Positions 47,072-56,743 of a DNA stretch of 64,000 nt are shown here, piece by piece. The stretch comes from Arthrobacter sp. 18067 (GTDB lineage Bacteria; Actinomycetota; Actinomycetes; Actinomycetales; Micrococcaceae): the NCBI RefSeq assembly GCF_902706295.1, contig NZ_CACSJJ010000006.1, positions 145,511 through 209,510 on the forward strand, read 5' to 3'. Both the position numbers and the translations under genes were made by a program. Every line of letters starts with the position of its first letter. The stretch's first letter is position 1. The notes beneath the pieces were generated by a model, which did not search any database, was not told where the DNA came from, and saw nothing but the letters and a program-made list of their open reading frames with translations.

Positions 47072-47193
47072 CCGCCACCTGTGCGTGTCGCCTGCGCGGG
47101 CCTTCCGCTGCACTAGGCTGGGCAGTGACGGCACGGAGTCATTCGGTTCCCGTGCCGCCGCCCCGTCAGCACGAAGGAATGAGAGTACTTTCC

Positions 47194-47631
47194 ATGGGCT
47201 TTGCCGAAATATTTGTAGCCACCCACGACGAAGCACTCAAGCGCGCAGCTGCCCTGGATAAGGGCGCGGATGTGGCCGGTCCTGCCGTCAGGATCGATGG
47301 CATCACGGATTTTGAAGTCGAGCAGCTGGGTGACTTGGCCGGCCAGGCGGTCCATGCCGCCGGAGCTGACTACGAGCTTGCCCTGGTTGATGTCACCAGT
47401 GATGCACTCCTGGGTGTCCCCGAAGCCATGGTGAGGGCGCTTGCCGAACTGCTGACGTACGAGAGCGAAGGTGACGCCAACGTCCTCGACGACGTCGCTG
47501 TCGCCTGGGCCGCGCAGGACGACATGCCGTTCGACGCTGACCAATCACGCCAGTACGTCCAGCAATTGGCCGCCTTGGCCACGGATGTCGAAAAGGTGGA
47601 GCGCTCGGGGCTGTACGTCTGGTCCGAATAA
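47194..47631 (+). CDS. Conserved-looking small protein, unknown function
   Basis: A 145-residue soluble acidic protein starting GFAEIFVATHDEALK. Codon use is normal for the region and the frame is followed by an ordinary stop. It contains DFEVEQLGDLAG and FDADQSRQYVQQLAALA, and ends ERSGLYVWSE. I do not recognise a family. ATG 47179 (five residues longer) is an alternative; it has AAGGA immediately before it, too close to work well. TAGGCT at 47113-47118 could be its -10. Confidence 0.6.
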   Translation: MGFAEIFVATHDEALKRAAALDKGADVAGPAVRIDGITDFEVEQLGDLAGQAVHAAGADYELALVDVTSDALLGVPEAMVRALAELLTYESEGDANVLDDVAVAWAAQDDMPFDADQSRQYVQQLAALATDVEKVERSGLYVWSE

Positions 47632-47713
47632 GGGCCTCGGGTCCACTTCGCACGCAGCGTCCTGATCCAAAGAGTGGGCAACAACACACCGCACCACGTG
47701 GCGTAAGTCGTAT

Positions 47714-47741
47714 TTGCTGCGGGCATCTGGCACAATAGACA
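47714..47741 (+). promoter_or_regulatory. Candidate promoter of rpsP
   Basis: TTGCTG (47714-47719), a 16-base spacer and TAGACA (47736-47741) lie about 125 bases upstream of rpsP. The -10 is weak for a ribosomal protein gene. Confidence 0.4.
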
Positions 47742-47868
47742 GGTACTCGATCGGTGCGGCCCCTCTCTCCGTGCTCGTATCTTGTCCTTCGAACCGTCCA
47801 GTATGGCCCGCCCCACGGGTGCAGAACGTCGGGTTCACCTCGTTTCAGAAACAGGAGTGACCACAAAA

Positions 47869-48288
47869 GTGGCCGTAAAGATTCGCCTTAAGCGCTTCGG
47901 TAAGATGCGCGCACCGTACTACCGCATTGTCGTCATGGATGCCCGCGCCAAGCGCGACGGCCGTGCCATCGAAGAAATCGGCAAGTACCACCCCACCGAA
48001 GAGCCGTCGTACATCGAGGTCGCTTCCGAGCGCGCCCAGTACTGGCTTTCCGTTGGCGCCCAGCCGACCGAGCAGGTTGCCGCGATCCTCAAGATCACCG
48101 GTGACTGGCAGAAGTTCAAGGGCCTGCCGGGCCAGGAAGGCACCCTGAAGACCAAAGCTCCGAAGGAAGCCTTCGTAGCCCCGGAGAAGGGTTCCGTCAT
48201 CATCCCGGAAGCCATCACCAAGAAGGCCAAGAAGGACGAAGCCGAAGCTCCGGCCGAGGCTGAAGCAGAGACCACCGAGGCTGAGTAA
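47869..48288 (+). CDS. rpsP: 30S ribosomal protein S16
   Basis: A 139-residue S16, an assembly protein of the small subunit. It begins [20 protein letters not shown] and has [15 protein letters not shown]. The tail beyond about residue 80 is an Ala/Glu/Lys-rich extension, as in other actinobacteria. GTG 47869 has AGGAG 11 bases upstream; an in-frame GTG at 47857 lies on that site and is rejected. It heads the rpsP-khpA-rimM-trmD group. Confidence 0.95.
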   Translation: MAVKIRLKRFGKMRAPYYRIVVMDARAKRDGRAIEEIGKYHPTEEPSYIEVASERAQYWLSVGAQPTEQVAAILKITGDWQKFKGLPGQEGTLKTKAPKEAFVAPEKGSVIIPEAITKKAKKDEAEAPAEAEAETTEAE

Positions 48289-48289
48289 G

Positions 48290-48532
48290 TTGCTGGCAGA
48301 AGCGCTCGAGCACTTGGTCCGCGGGATCGTTGACAGCCCTGAGGATGTCAAGGTCAGTGCCAAGAACAACCGCCGCGGGGAATCCCTCGAGGTGCGTGTT
48401 CACCAAGAGGACCTCGGACGGGTGATCGGCCGTCAAGGACGTACCGCGCGTGCATTGCGCACAGTGGTTGCAGCCTTGGCAGGTGGCGAGCAGGTCAGGG
48501 TCGACGTCGTCGACACCGACCGCCGCCGGTAA
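48290..48532 (+). CDS. khpA: KH-domain RNA-binding protein KhpA
   Basis: An 80-residue single KH domain with the GxxG loop in VIGRQGRTARALRTVV. KhpA with KhpB binds RNA and affects cell elongation and division in several Gram-positives. The TTG at 48290 is one base after the rpsP stop, so it is made from the same transcript. The usual place of this small gene between rpsP and rimM supports the call. Confidence 0.9.
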   Translation: MLAEALEHLVRGIVDSPEDVKVSAKNNRRGESLEVRVHQEDLGRVIGRQGRTARALRTVVAALAGGEQVRVDVVDTDRRR

Positions 48533-48556
48533 CGCGCTCAGCAATACTTGTCTTAG

Positions 48557-48600
48557 ATCCGGCCCCTTCACCGAATATGGTGGAGGGGCCGGATTGCTTT
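48557..48600 (+). terminator. Hairpin between khpA and rimM
   Basis: Bases 48557-48572 and 48579-48594 form a 16-bp stem with one G-T pair and a six-base loop, followed by TGCTTTA. It looks like an intrinsic terminator or attenuator that limits readthrough from rpsP-khpA into rimM-trmD. Confidence 0.75.
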
Positions 48601-48661
48601 ATCCACCATTTCACCACCGTGGCTGCCCGGCGGCGCGGTACACAAGAATTCAGAGGAACCC

Positions 48662-49219
48662 ATGCAGCTCCAGGTGGCCCGGATCGGCAAACCCCACGGC
48701 ATTCGCGGCGAGGTAACGGTGCAGGTACTCACTGACGCGCCTTCGGAACGATTCGTCGCCGGAACCGAGTTCGTCGTGGAGCCGGCCTCTGCCGGCCCGC
48801 TGACCATCCAAAGCGCCCGGTGGAACAAGGACATCCTCCTGCTGGGTTTCGAGGAAATTGCAGACCGCAACTCTGCCGAGGCCATCCGTGGTGCGAAACT
48901 CTTCATCGAAACCGAGGAACTCGACGAAGAGGACGACGACGAAGGCTGGTACGAGCACGAACTGGTTGGCCTTGATGCACGGGTTGGCTCGCAAGTAGTG
49001 GGAAAGGTTGCCGCCCTGAACACCATGCCTGTCCAGGACTTGCTGATGGTCAAGACCGGCGACGGCAAGGAGATCCTGGTTCCGTTCGTGGAGGAAATCG
49101 TGCCCGAGGTGAACGTTGAGGGCGGCTACATCCTCATCACGCCGCCAGCCGGCCTCTTTGAGATCAACGACGCCGCGTCCGGGGAATCCGGGGACGGCGC
49201 CGGGGATGATGCTGAATGA
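48662..49219 (+). CDS. rimM: Ribosome maturation factor RimM
   Basis: A 185-residue 16S processing factor that binds S19 in the 30S head. The N-terminal domain begins [16 protein letters not shown] and the PRC-barrel domain follows an acidic linker ([18 protein letters not shown]) and includes [19 protein letters not shown] lies before the ATG at 48662. The stop overlaps trmD as ATGA. Confidence 0.95.
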   Translation: MQLQVARIGKPHGIRGEVTVQVLTDAPSERFVAGTEFVVEPASAGPLTIQSARWNKDILLLGFEEIADRNSAEAIRGAKLFIETEELDEEDDDEGWYEHELVGLDARVGSQVVGKVAALNTMPVQDLLMVKTGDGKEILVPFVEEIVPEVNVEGGYILITPPAGLFEINDAASGESGDGAGDDAE

Positions 49220-50016
49220 GGATCGATGTCGTCAGTATTTTTCCTGAGTACCTTGCCCCGCTGGAGCTCTCGCTCATAGGCAAGGCACGCCAGGATGGTC
49301 TGCTGGAACTGAACGTCCACGATCTCCGGACCTTCACCACGGACAAGCACAGGACTGTTGACGATACCCCTTACGGTGGTGGCGCCGGGATGGTCATGAA
49401 GCCGGAACCGTGGGCGCAGGCACTTGAGTCGGTTGCGACTGTCCGTGAAGGTTCCAAGCCCGTTCTGATTGTTCCTTCACCGGCAGGCGAGAGGTTCCAC
49501 CAGGCGCTGGCGTACGAATTCGCCGAGCAGGACCACCTTGTGTTCGCCTGTGGTCGCTACGAAGGTATCGATGAGCGCGTTATCGATTGGGCGCACGATC
49601 ACTTCACGGTCCGGCCGGTCAGCTTGGGCGACTACGTGCTCAACGGCGGCGAAGTGGCCGTACTGGCCATGGTGGAGGCCGTCGGGCGCCTCCTTCCGGG
49701 AGTGGTCGGAAATCCCGAATCGCTGATTGAGGAATCCCACTCCGATGGTTTGTTGGAGTACCCCGTCTACACAAAGCCATCAGCATGGCGGGACCATGAC
49801 GTCCCTCCGATACTTCTCAGTGGCAACCACGGCAAGATTGCCCAGTGGCGGCGCCACGAACAGTTCCGCCGCACCGCGGAACGCCGGCCTGACCTTCTGG
49901 AAGGGTTCGACGGCGGTGCGTTGAGCCGCGCCGACCGCAACGCCCTTGCGGACCTCGGGTACTCGGTTGTCGACGGCCGCTTGCGGGCCCGCACCGATGG
50001 CGACACCGAAAACTAG
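49216..50016 (+). CDS. trmD: tRNA (guanine37-N1)-methyltransferase
   Basis: A 266-residue SPOUT methyltransferase that makes m1G37 in tRNAs and prevents frameshifting. It begins [12 protein letters not shown] and has [17 protein letters not shown], the trefoil knot region [11 protein letters not shown] and [13 protein letters not shown], then the tRNA-binding C-terminal domain. It is coupled to rimM by ATGA. Confidence 0.96.
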   Translation: MRIDVVSIFPEYLAPLELSLIGKARQDGLLELNVHDLRTFTTDKHRTVDDTPYGGGAGMVMKPEPWAQALESVATVREGSKPVLIVPSPAGERFHQALAYEFAEQDHLVFACGRYEGIDERVIDWAHDHFTVRPVSLGDYVLNGGEVAVLAMVEAVGRLLPGVVGNPESLIEESHSDGLLEYPVYTKPSAWRDHDVPPILLSGNHGKIAQWRRHEQFRRTAERRPDLLEGFDGGALSRADRNALADLGYSVVDGRLRARTDGDTEN

Positions 50017-50056
50017 AGGGGGCCTCCCGGCGTCGAACGTCCGGGGCGTCCGGCAG

Positions 50057-50086
50057 TTGGCCGGATGGGTGCGCATATGGCAGAAT
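50057..50086 (+). promoter_or_regulatory. Promoter of rplS
   Basis: TTGGCC (50057-50062), an 18-base spacer and CAGAAT (50081-50086) give a plausible promoter with a start near 50093. Confidence 0.5.
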
Positions 50087-50092
50087 TAACCC

Positions 50093-50282
50093 TTGTGTCT
50101 GCTGGGCTGACACCTGCCACGGGGGGAGTTCAGCCAACAGTCGGACAACCCGGTGACGCCAATCAGTGGTGGAACCGGACACTAAGAAACTTCGGCGGAG
50201 ATTTCCGGCTGGCCTTCGGGCCGCGGGCTTGTTCGCCGTAACCCAAAGTGAATGACCTGTGGCGTTCACCAGGAGTGGATTA
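50093..50282 (+). ncRNA. Structured rplS leader (candidate)
   Basis: The 190-base leader contains a long hairpin (about 50099-50143) in which CTGCTGGGCTGA pairs with TTCAGCCAACAG. A smaller GTGAA/TTCAC stem lies near 50248-50268, just before AGGAG of rplS. Ribosomal protein leaders of this kind often bind the protein product. It does not match a leader I can name, so this is inference from structure and position. Confidence 0.35.
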
Positions 50283-50636
50283 ATGCATATCCTCGATAGC
50301 GTAGATGCAGCCTCGCTGCGTAGTGATGTTCCGGAGTTCCGCGCGGGTGACACCCTCAAGGTTCACGTCAACATCATCGAAGGCAAGAACTCCCGTGTCC
50401 AGGTTTTCCAGGGCTTCGTCCTTGGTCGCCAGGGTGACGGCGTTCGCGAAACCTTCACCGTGCGCAAGGTTTCCTTCGGTGTCGGCGTAGAGCGTACCTT
50501 CCCGGTACACTCCCCGATCATCGACAAGATCGAGGTCGTCACCAAGGGTGACGTCCGCCGCGCCAAGCTTTACTACATGCGTGCACTGCGCGGTAAGGCT
50601 GCGAAGATCAAGGAAAAGCGCGACTTCGCCAAGTAG
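50283..50636 (+). CDS. rplS: 50S ribosomal protein L19
   Basis: A 117-residue L19 at the subunit interface. It begins [23 protein letters not shown] and contains the family segment [21 protein letters not shown], ending in the basic [18 protein letters not shown] precedes the ATG at 50283; a frame from 50259 adds eight unlikely residues. Confidence 0.96.
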   Translation: MHILDSVDAASLRSDVPEFRAGDTLKVHVNIIEGKNSRVQVFQGFVLGRQGDGVRETFTVRKVSFGVGVERTFPVHSPIIDKIEVVTKGDVRRAKLYYMRALRGKAAKIKEKRDFAK

Positions 50637-50716
50637 GTCCTGCGACTTACGCAACGGGTCCAGGATTCGTGCCCGGTAGTTCCGGAGCAATCCGCAACGC
50701 AACAGGGATACGAGTC

Positions 50717-51391
50717 ATGGACACAACAGAACGCCAGCCCCGGAAACAGGGCTGGCGTTTTGTTTTGCTCGCACTGGTACTTGCGGTCGCGATCAGTGGG
50801 CTGGTCCGCTCACTGTGGCTGGATGTCTACTACATTCCCTCCGAATCCATGGAACCCCTGCTCGGTACTGGGGACCGGATTCTGGTCTCGCGCACGGCCT
50901 TCGATACTGAGCCGGTACGGCGCGGCGACATCGTGGTATTCGACGGCCGTGGCTCCTTCGCCCCGCTGAGCAGCGGGAAGGGCCCGTTTGTCGATGCAGT
51001 GTCGGCCGCCAGCCAATGGTTCGGACTTACCGGAAGTGACACGATCTACGTGAAGCGGGTGATAGGAACGCCGGGGGACCACGTTCAGTGCTGCGATTCG
51101 AACGGCCTTCTCACGGTCAACGGTCAGCCGGTTGAGGAACCTTATGTGTATCCCGGGGACCAACCCAGCAAGCAGAAGTTTGACGTCGTGGTGCCTGAGG
51201 GACGCCTATGGCTGATGGGCGACCACCGCTCGCGTTCCGCCGACTCCCGTGGATTGCTGGGCGCACCGGGTGGCGGCATGGTTCCTGTGGAACGCGTGAT
51301 CGGCCGACCCGTCCAGATCATCTGGCCACTTGATAGATTTGCAGAGATGCCTCGCTCTACGCAGGCCGAAACATCGAAGAACGGACAGTAG
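50717..51391 (+). CDS. lepB: Signal peptidase I (first copy)
   Basis: A 224-residue membrane protease that cuts Sec and Tat signal peptides outside the membrane. One N-terminal membrane segment (VLLALVLAVAISGLV) is followed by the catalytic serine in PSESMEP and the lysine in YVKRVIGTPGD; the box GDHRSRSADSR is present. ATG 50717 gives a short cytoplasmic tail and follows AGGGA. It ends directly against the second copy with no gap. The paired Cys-Cys in QCCDSNG occurs in both copies. Confidence 0.93.
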   Translation: MDTTERQPRKQGWRFVLLALVLAVAISGLVRSLWLDVYYIPSESMEPLLGTGDRILVSRTAFDTEPVRRGDIVVFDGRGSFAPLSSGKGPFVDAVSAASQWFGLTGSDTIYVKRVIGTPGDHVQCCDSNGLLTVNGQPVEEPYVYPGDQPSKQKFDVVVPEGRLWLMGDHRSRSADSRGLLGAPGGGMVPVERVIGRPVQIIWPLDRFAEMPRSTQAETSKNGQ

Positions 51392-52261
51392 ATGCCGGAC
51401 AAGGCTCCAGAGAATCCCGAGCGGTACGACGACGACGCCCGGGTCTCGGACGGAACGGCAAGCTCCGCCGGTGTGGTGGAACCCCGCCAACCCAACGACG
51501 CTGCGCCCGGCAATGCCGGCGATAGCGGCGATGCCGGGTCCCGCGTGCCCGCTGGTGGCGCCCATGCAGTGGAGAAGCCTCGCAGGAACCCGGTGCTTGT
51601 CTGGGTCAAAGAGATCGTCACGGTGGTGGCTATCGCGCTGGTGCTGTCCTTCCTGCTGAAGACTTTCCTTTTCAGGGCGTTCTACATTCCATCGGAATCC
51701 ATGGAAAGCACGTTGGATGTCAACGACCGCATTTTCATCAACCTCCTGGTTCCCGAACCCTTCGCCCTGCAGCATGGTGATGTCGTTGTTTTCAAAGACT
51801 CGCAGAACTGGCTGACCCCCGTTGCCAAGAAACCGGCAGGCCCGATGGATTGGGTAGGGGATGCCCTTGAGTTTGTGGGCTTGGCTGCAGACGACAATGA
51901 ACAGCACCTCGTCAAGCGCGTGATCGGCCTTCCCGGAGATCGGGTTTCGTGCTGTGACGCCCAGGGGCGCGTCAGCATAAATGGTGTGCCCTTGGATGAA
52001 ACGTATATCAACCCGGCCGAAGTACCGCAGCCCAATCCGTTCGACATCGTGGTTCCGGAGGGCAAAGTCTGGGTGATGGGCGACAACCGAAACCATTCGG
52101 CAGATTCCAGGGCGCACCAGGAAACCAACGGTGGCTTCGTCAACATCGAGGACATCGAGGGCAAGGCCACTGTCATTGCCTGGCCGGTCAACCGCTGGAC
52201 TATTCTTGATAACCACCAGGACGTTTTCCGTGACGTCCCTGAAAGCGCCCCGGCAAAGTAA
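51392..52261 (+). CDS. lepB: Signal peptidase I (second copy)
   Basis: A 289-residue signal peptidase I with a longer cytoplasmic region (about 70 polar residues, Asp/Ala/Gly-rich) before one membrane segment ([14 protein letters not shown]). The catalytic serine is in PSESMES and the lysine in [22 protein letters not shown] is the late box. Its ATG follows the previous stop immediately. The larger cytoplasmic part and an insert ([16 protein letters not shown]) set it apart from the first copy, so it may prefer other substrates. Confidence 0.93.
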   Translation: MPDKAPENPERYDDDARVSDGTASSAGVVEPRQPNDAAPGNAGDSGDAGSRVPAGGAHAVEKPRRNPVLVWVKEIVTVVAIALVLSFLLKTFLFRAFYIPSESMESTLDVNDRIFINLLVPEPFALQHGDVVVFKDSQNWLTPVAKKPAGPMDWVGDALEFVGLAADDNEQHLVKRVIGLPGDRVSCCDAQGRVSINGVPLDETYINPAEVPQPNPFDIVVPEGKVWVMGDNRNHSADSRAHQETNGGFVNIEDIEGKATVIAWPVNRWTILDNHQDVFRDVPESAPAK

Positions 52262-53031
52262 TGGCAACAACGGTTACCGGCCCCAAGGGCAAGACGCCGG
52301 TCAAGGTCCTCGCCAAGAAGAAGACCAAACCCACCACAAAGGCAAAAAGCCCTGTTGGGTTTCCCACCCTTGACATCGAAAGGTCCTTCCTCTCGCCGGG
52401 AGTACGCCTGCTGGCCGGCGTTGACGAGGTAGGCCGTGGCGCCTTGGCGGGTCCGGTCAGCGTGGGGATAGCAGTGGTCAACCTCGAGGACCATGGTTTG
52501 TTGGCCGACGTCAAGGACAGCAAGCTGCTCAAGCCCGAAGACCGGGACCGGCTCGAACCCCTTGTCCGCGACTGGGCTGTGGCCTCGGCCGTGGGGCATG
52601 CGTCCTCGCGGGAAATTGACGAGATCGGCATCATCGCCGCATTGCGGCTGGCGGGTACCCGCGCGTGGTTTGAGATCCTGGCCGGCGGGATCACTCCCGA
52701 TGTGGTGCTGCTGGACGGCAGCCATAATTGGCTTTCTCCGGACCTTCAAGCCTCCCTTTTTGATACGCCCGCTACGGGACCTTGGTGTGAAGCGCCTGTC
52801 CATACCAGGGTCAAGGCGGATATGAGTTGCCTCAGCGTTGCCGCGGCCAGCGTTCTGGCCAAAGTGGCCCGTGACCGCATCATGGTGGAACTCCATTCGG
52901 AGGTCCCTGCCTACGGCTGGAATGTAAACAAAGGCTATGCCACGTCTGCCCACAGGGACGTGATCCGGCTGCAAGGGCCCAGCGCCTACCACCGGACCAG
53001 CTGGAACCTGACAGGGCCCGAGGCCGACTGA
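52261..53031 (+). CDS. rnhB: Ribonuclease HII
   Basis: A 256-residue RNase HII that removes ribonucleotides from DNA and RNA of RNA-DNA hybrids. The catalytic acidic residues are in [22 protein letters not shown] and [15 protein letters not shown] Lys/Thr-rich N-terminal extension of about 30 residues ([15 protein letters not shown]) precedes the fold and may bind nucleic acid. The ATG overlaps the lepB stop by one base. Confidence 0.94.
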   Translation: MATTVTGPKGKTPVKVLAKKKTKPTTKAKSPVGFPTLDIERSFLSPGVRLLAGVDEVGRGALAGPVSVGIAVVNLEDHGLLADVKDSKLLKPEDRDRLEPLVRDWAVASAVGHASSREIDEIGIIAALRLAGTRAWFEILAGGITPDVVLLDGSHNWLSPDLQASLFDTPATGPWCEAPVHTRVKADMSCLSVAAASVLAKVARDRIMVELHSEVPAYGWNVNKGYATSAHRDVIRLQGPSAYHRTSWNLTGPEAD

Positions 53032-53086
53032 CGGCGGCCTGACTTGCACGGCGGCCTTGGTGGCGCCTGGTGCCCTGCAAATAGTG

Positions 53087-53092
53087 CAAGAT
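53087..53092 (+). promoter_or_regulatory. -10-like element of the DUF2469 gene
   Basis: CAAGAT is followed by six bases and the ATG at 53099. No good -35 is seen, and the first base differs from TANNNT, so the support is modest. Confidence 0.3.
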
Positions 53093-53098
53093 GGAACT

Positions 53099-53443
53099 AT
53101 GAGCGCCGAGGACCTTGAGAACTATGAAACCGACATGGAGCTGCAGCTCTACCGCGAATACAGGGATGTTGTCGGTCTGTTCAGCTACGTTGTGGAAACC
53201 GAACGGCGGTTCTACCTGGCCAACCATGTGGACCTTCAGGCCCGCAGTGCGGACGGGGAAGTCTACTTCGACCTGACCCTGCAGGACGCCTGGGTGTGGG
53301 ATGTCTACCGGTCGGCCCGATTCGTGAAAAACGTCCGGGTGATCACCTTCAAAGATGTCAATGTCGAAGAGCTGCCCCGTAGCGAAGAGCTATCGCTGCC
53401 GAAGGATGGCGGACTCGGCGACCTTGGAGATCTTGGCAACTAG
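53099..53443 (+). CDS. DUF2469 family protein
   Basis: A 114-residue acidic actinobacterial protein that begins SAEDLENYETDMELQLYREY and has DLTLQDAWVWDVYRSARFVKNV, the hallmark of DUF2469. Function unknown. It is conserved between rnhB and yraN in many actinobacteria. The C terminus is a short Gly/Leu-rich tail (DGGLGDLGDLG). No membrane segment. Confidence 0.9.
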   Translation: MSAEDLENYETDMELQLYREYRDVVGLFSYVVETERRFYLANHVDLQARSADGEVYFDLTLQDAWVWDVYRSARFVKNVRVITFKDVNVEELPRSEELSLPKDGGLGDLGDLGN

Positions 53444-53555
53444 CTCCACCACCCTTCCTCCACAGCACTGATCTCCCCGGGTTACCCACATAGCTTCGTG
53501 AGGCCCTGCCGCCCGCCGACACCAGCCTGAAAGCTGGTAAGCGGAGGTGATGGTC

Positions 53556-53912
53556 ATGAGAGCAAAAGATTTGCTGGGCCGAAACGGCGAGGCGCTGGCG
53601 GCCGGATTCCTGGAGAACCAGGGGATGCGGATCGTCGATAGGAATTGGCGATGCGCAGACGGTGAAATCGACATCGTTGCGATCGATGGTGACACCTTGG
53701 TGGTGGCCGAAGTCAAGACCCGCCGGAGCCTGGACTACGGGCACCCCTTTGAAGCCGTGGGGACTGCCAAGCTGGCCCGGCTCCACCGGCTGGCATCGTC
53801 GTGGTGCCGGGAACACGATCTCAATACGCCGCGGAGGCGCGTCGACGTTGTGTCCGTCATAGACAACGGCGTGGGCGAACCTGAGCTTGAACACCTGCGG
53901 GGTGTTGGCTGA
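53556..53912 (+). CDS. UPF0102 (YraN-like) nuclease-fold protein
   Basis: A 118-residue protein of the UPF0102 family, with a restriction-endonuclease-like core: GRNGEALAAGFLENQG, then EIDIVAIDGDTLVVAEVKTR that carries the PD-(D/E)XK acidic residues and lysine. The cellular role is unknown. GGAGG lies nine bases before ATG 53556; GTG 53547 and ATG 53550 are alternatives. Its stop runs into the comM ATG. Confidence 0.88.
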   Translation: MRAKDLLGRNGEALAAGFLENQGMRIVDRNWRCADGEIDIVAIDGDTLVVAEVKTRRSLDYGHPFEAVGTAKLARLHRLASSWCREHDLNTPRRRVDVVSVIDNGVGEPELEHLRGVG

Positions 53913-55454
53913 ATGGGGGTGGGACGCAGCTACTGCGTTGCCTTGGTTGGCCTCAACGGTTACATCGTGGAGGTAGAAGCCGACATAGGCCAAACACTGC
54001 CGAACTTTGTCATCCTGGGTCTTCCGGACGCAGCCCTCAACGAGGCCAAGGAGCGGATCCGATCTGCAGCCCAAAACTCCGGGATACCCCTGAGCCGGCG
54101 CAAGATCACAGCCAACCTGATACCGGCGTCCCTTCCAAAACGGGGGTCGGGCTTTGACCTCGCCATCACCATGTCAGTTCTTTGCGCGGCGAACGATATC
54201 CGCTCCATTGGCGGGACTGTCTTCATCGCAGAATTGGGTCTGGACGGCAGGTTGAGGCCGGTCCGGGGCATCCTGCCCGCGGTAATGGCGGCCGTTCAGG
54301 CCGGCTATCCGGACGTCGTAGTGGCAGAGTCCAACGCCGCTGAGGCATCGTTGGTTCCAGGTGCCAAGGTTCGCGGCTACAAGACGCTTGCCCGGCTCGC
54401 CTTCGACTTCGGCGCAGACCCCAAGGAACTTGCGCTCGATTACGACCCCCCGAGCGAGGATGCCCCGGATGACGAGGGCGCCACCGCGTGCATCGTCCCG
54501 GATCTTTGCGACGTATCCGGGCAAGGCGAGGCACGCCGGGCACTTGAAGTAGCGGCCGCGGGTGGACACCACATGCTTCTGACCGGGCCGCCGGGGGCCG
54601 GAAAGACAATGCTGGCCGAGCGCTTGCCAGGGCTGCTCCCGGACCTGGCAGACACAGCCGCAATGGAAGTCACGGCCATCCGCTCTTTGGCAGCCGTGCA
54701 GTCCTCGGGCATCCGCTTGGTACGAAGGCCTCCTTTCGAGAATCCACATCACAGTGCCACCGCAGCAGCAATCATCGGAGGTGGATCCGGGCTTCCCCGG
54801 CCGGGCGCCGCGTCGCGTGCACATCGCGGCGTGTTGTTCCTTGACGAGGCGCCGGAGTACGAACGCCGGGTCCTCGATGCCCTTCGGCAGCCCTTGGAGA
54901 GCGGGGAACTGGTCATTCATCGGTCGGCGGGAACGGCAGCATATCCCGCACGCTTTCAGCTGATCCTGGCGGCCAACCCCTGCCCGTGCGGCAAGGCATC
55001 AGGCAAAGGCATGGAATGCACCTGCACGGCCATGATGCGCCGCCGGTACTTCGGTCGAATTTCGGGTCCCCTGTTGGACCGCGTTGACATCCAGTTACAG
55101 GTTGAACGGGTTTCCTTGGCTGATTTCGGCAATGCAGGCAAGGAAGAGGATACCGGCGCGGTAGCAGCCCGGGTCCTGGCTGCCAGGTTGCGACAGCATG
55201 AGCGACTGCGGCCTATGGGGCTCGAAACCAACTCGCAGGTGCCGGGGCGGACCTTGAGGGGTGACTTGCGGCTCCCGAGCGGAACAACGCGCATTCTGGA
55301 CACCGCGCTTGAACGGGGCACCCTTACTGCTCGAGGCTATGATCGCGTCCTCAGGCTGGCATGGACACTTGCAGACCTGGGACACAGCGAGACTCCGGAC
55401 ATTGATCACATCGGCCAAGCGCTCGGGCTCCGCCAAGCTGCGGCCGCACCATGA
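53913..55454 (+). CDS. comM: YifB-family AAA ATPase ComM
   Basis: A 513-residue Mg-chelatase-like AAA+ ATPase; ComM homologues act as branch-migration helicases in natural transformation. The N-terminal domain (LVGLNGYIVEVEADI, LPDAALNEAKERIRSA) is followed by Walker A GPPGAGKTMLAERL (about residue 225), Walker B VLFLDEAPEY, and NPCPCG, then a C-terminal lid domain. It lies between yraN and dprA, the usual bacterial order, and overlaps dprA by ATGA. Confidence 0.94.
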   Translation: MGVGRSYCVALVGLNGYIVEVEADIGQTLPNFVILGLPDAALNEAKERIRSAAQNSGIPLSRRKITANLIPASLPKRGSGFDLAITMSVLCAANDIRSIGGTVFIAELGLDGRLRPVRGILPAVMAAVQAGYPDVVVAESNAAEASLVPGAKVRGYKTLARLAFDFGADPKELALDYDPPSEDAPDDEGATACIVPDLCDVSGQGEARRALEVAAAGGHHMLLTGPPGAGKTMLAERLPGLLPDLADTAAMEVTAIRSLAAVQSSGIRLVRRPPFENPHHSATAAAIIGGGSGLPRPGAASRAHRGVLFLDEAPEYERRVLDALRQPLESGELVIHRSAGTAAYPARFQLILAANPCPCGKASGKGMECTCTAMMRRRYFGRISGPLLDRVDIQLQVERVSLADFGNAGKEEDTGAVAARVLAARLRQHERLRPMGLETNSQVPGRTLRGDLRLPSGTTRILDTALERGTLTARGYDRVLRLAWTLADLGHSETPDIDHIGQALGLRQAAAAP

Positions 55455-56683
55455 GGAATAGCGACACGAAGGGAATGACGGAAGTGGCCGGAATGGGGAA
55501 GCAGGACAAGGAACGGATTGCCAGGGCGGCGCTTGCCCGTCTCATGGAGCCCCAGGACTCCGTGGGGCTCGCACTGGTGCGGGCCCTTGGGCCCATTGAC
55601 GCCCTGGGGGTGGCCACCGGGGAGTTGGCAACAGGTCCGCGCGTGGAGCAGGAGATATCCGCCCTGCTCGTTGACGCAGGAGGGCCGGCCACGTGGGCAG
55701 GGCTTCCAGCCAGCCTCCGGCGCTGGGCGCCGCGCGTCAGCGACCTTGCCCCGGACCGTGACCTCGAAACCATGCGCCGGCTGGGTGGTCGGTTGATCGT
55801 CCCGGGAGATGAGTTGTGGCCGGAGCAGTTGGAGGACCTTGGGCTTCAGGAGCCGCTTTGCCTGTGGTGGCGGGGCCAGGAGCAACCCCTGCCCACTGTC
55901 CGTCGAACGATCGCCCTCGTGGGATCGAGGGACAGCACAAGCTACGGCGCCTCAGTCACTGGAGACTTCGCGTATGGATTGGCGCAGCGCGGTTACACGG
56001 TGGTCTCAGGCGGAGCCTATGGCATCGACGCCCATGCACATCGCGGGGCGCTCAGTGGAGGGGCCTCAGACCTGCCCACCATAGCCGTCATGGCCGGGGG
56101 AGTGGACCGCTTCTATCCTTCGGGCAACGACGACCTCCTCAGGGCGGTCTCCACCCAAGGGGCCGTGATCTCAGAGGTTCCCCCCGGATCCGCGCCAACC
56201 CGCTACAGATTCCTGCAAAGAAATCGGATCATCGCAGCCCTGGCGTCCGTCACTGTGGTGGTGGAGGCACGCTGGCGTTCCGGTGCCCTCAACACAGCCC
56301 ATCATGCTGAATCCATAGGCAGGGTTGTTGCAACAGTTCCGGGGTCCGTCCACAGCGCCAACTCGGCAGGCTGCCACCGCCTGCTCCGGGATGGTGGCGC
56401 TGTGTGCGTCACTGACGTTGGCGAGGTCGTAGAGCTTGCCGGCGCAACGGGCGAATCCAGCAGTGAGGAAAAGAGTGCTGATGCGGCAGTTCACGACGGC
56501 CTATCCCTGGAGGACCTTATTCTCCTCGACGCTTTGCCGGTCCGTTCCGCGAGCTCGGTGGAGAAACTGACAGTAGTGGCGGGACTCAGCCCGGATGCCG
56601 TGCGCGCGGGCCTCGGTCGACTGGGACTGATGGGGTTGGCCCGTTCGGAACGAGGTGCCTGGAAAAGGGACAAGAATACATAG
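55451..56683 (+). CDS. dprA: DNA-processing protein DprA
   Basis: A 410-residue Rossmann-like protein that protects incoming single-stranded DNA and loads RecA in transformation. It has LVGSRDSTSYGASVTGDFAYGLA, VSGGAYGIDAHAHRGAL and AGGVDRFYPSGN, typical of DprA/Smf. A C-terminal winged-helix region (about 360-400, VVAGLSPDAVRAGLGRLGLMGL) is present. It is coupled to comM by ATGA; ATG 55475 and ATG 55493 are internal alternatives. Confidence 0.93.
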   Translation: MRNSDTKGMTEVAGMGKQDKERIARAALARLMEPQDSVGLALVRALGPIDALGVATGELATGPRVEQEISALLVDAGGPATWAGLPASLRRWAPRVSDLAPDRDLETMRRLGGRLIVPGDELWPEQLEDLGLQEPLCLWWRGQEQPLPTVRRTIALVGSRDSTSYGASVTGDFAYGLAQRGYTVVSGGAYGIDAHAHRGALSGGASDLPTIAVMAGGVDRFYPSGNDDLLRAVSTQGAVISEVPPGSAPTRYRFLQRNRIIAALASVTVVVEARWRSGALNTAHHAESIGRVVATVPGSVHSANSAGCHRLLRDGGAVCVTDVGEVVELAGATGESSSEEKSADAAVHDGLSLEDLILLDALPVRSASSVEKLTVVAGLSPDAVRAGLGRLGLMGLARSERGAWKRDKNT

Positions 56684-56743
56684 GCGACCCGGAAATCATG
56701 TTGATGCGCCTTGTTCTTCGCGGATGCTGGCACAGTTGTATCC

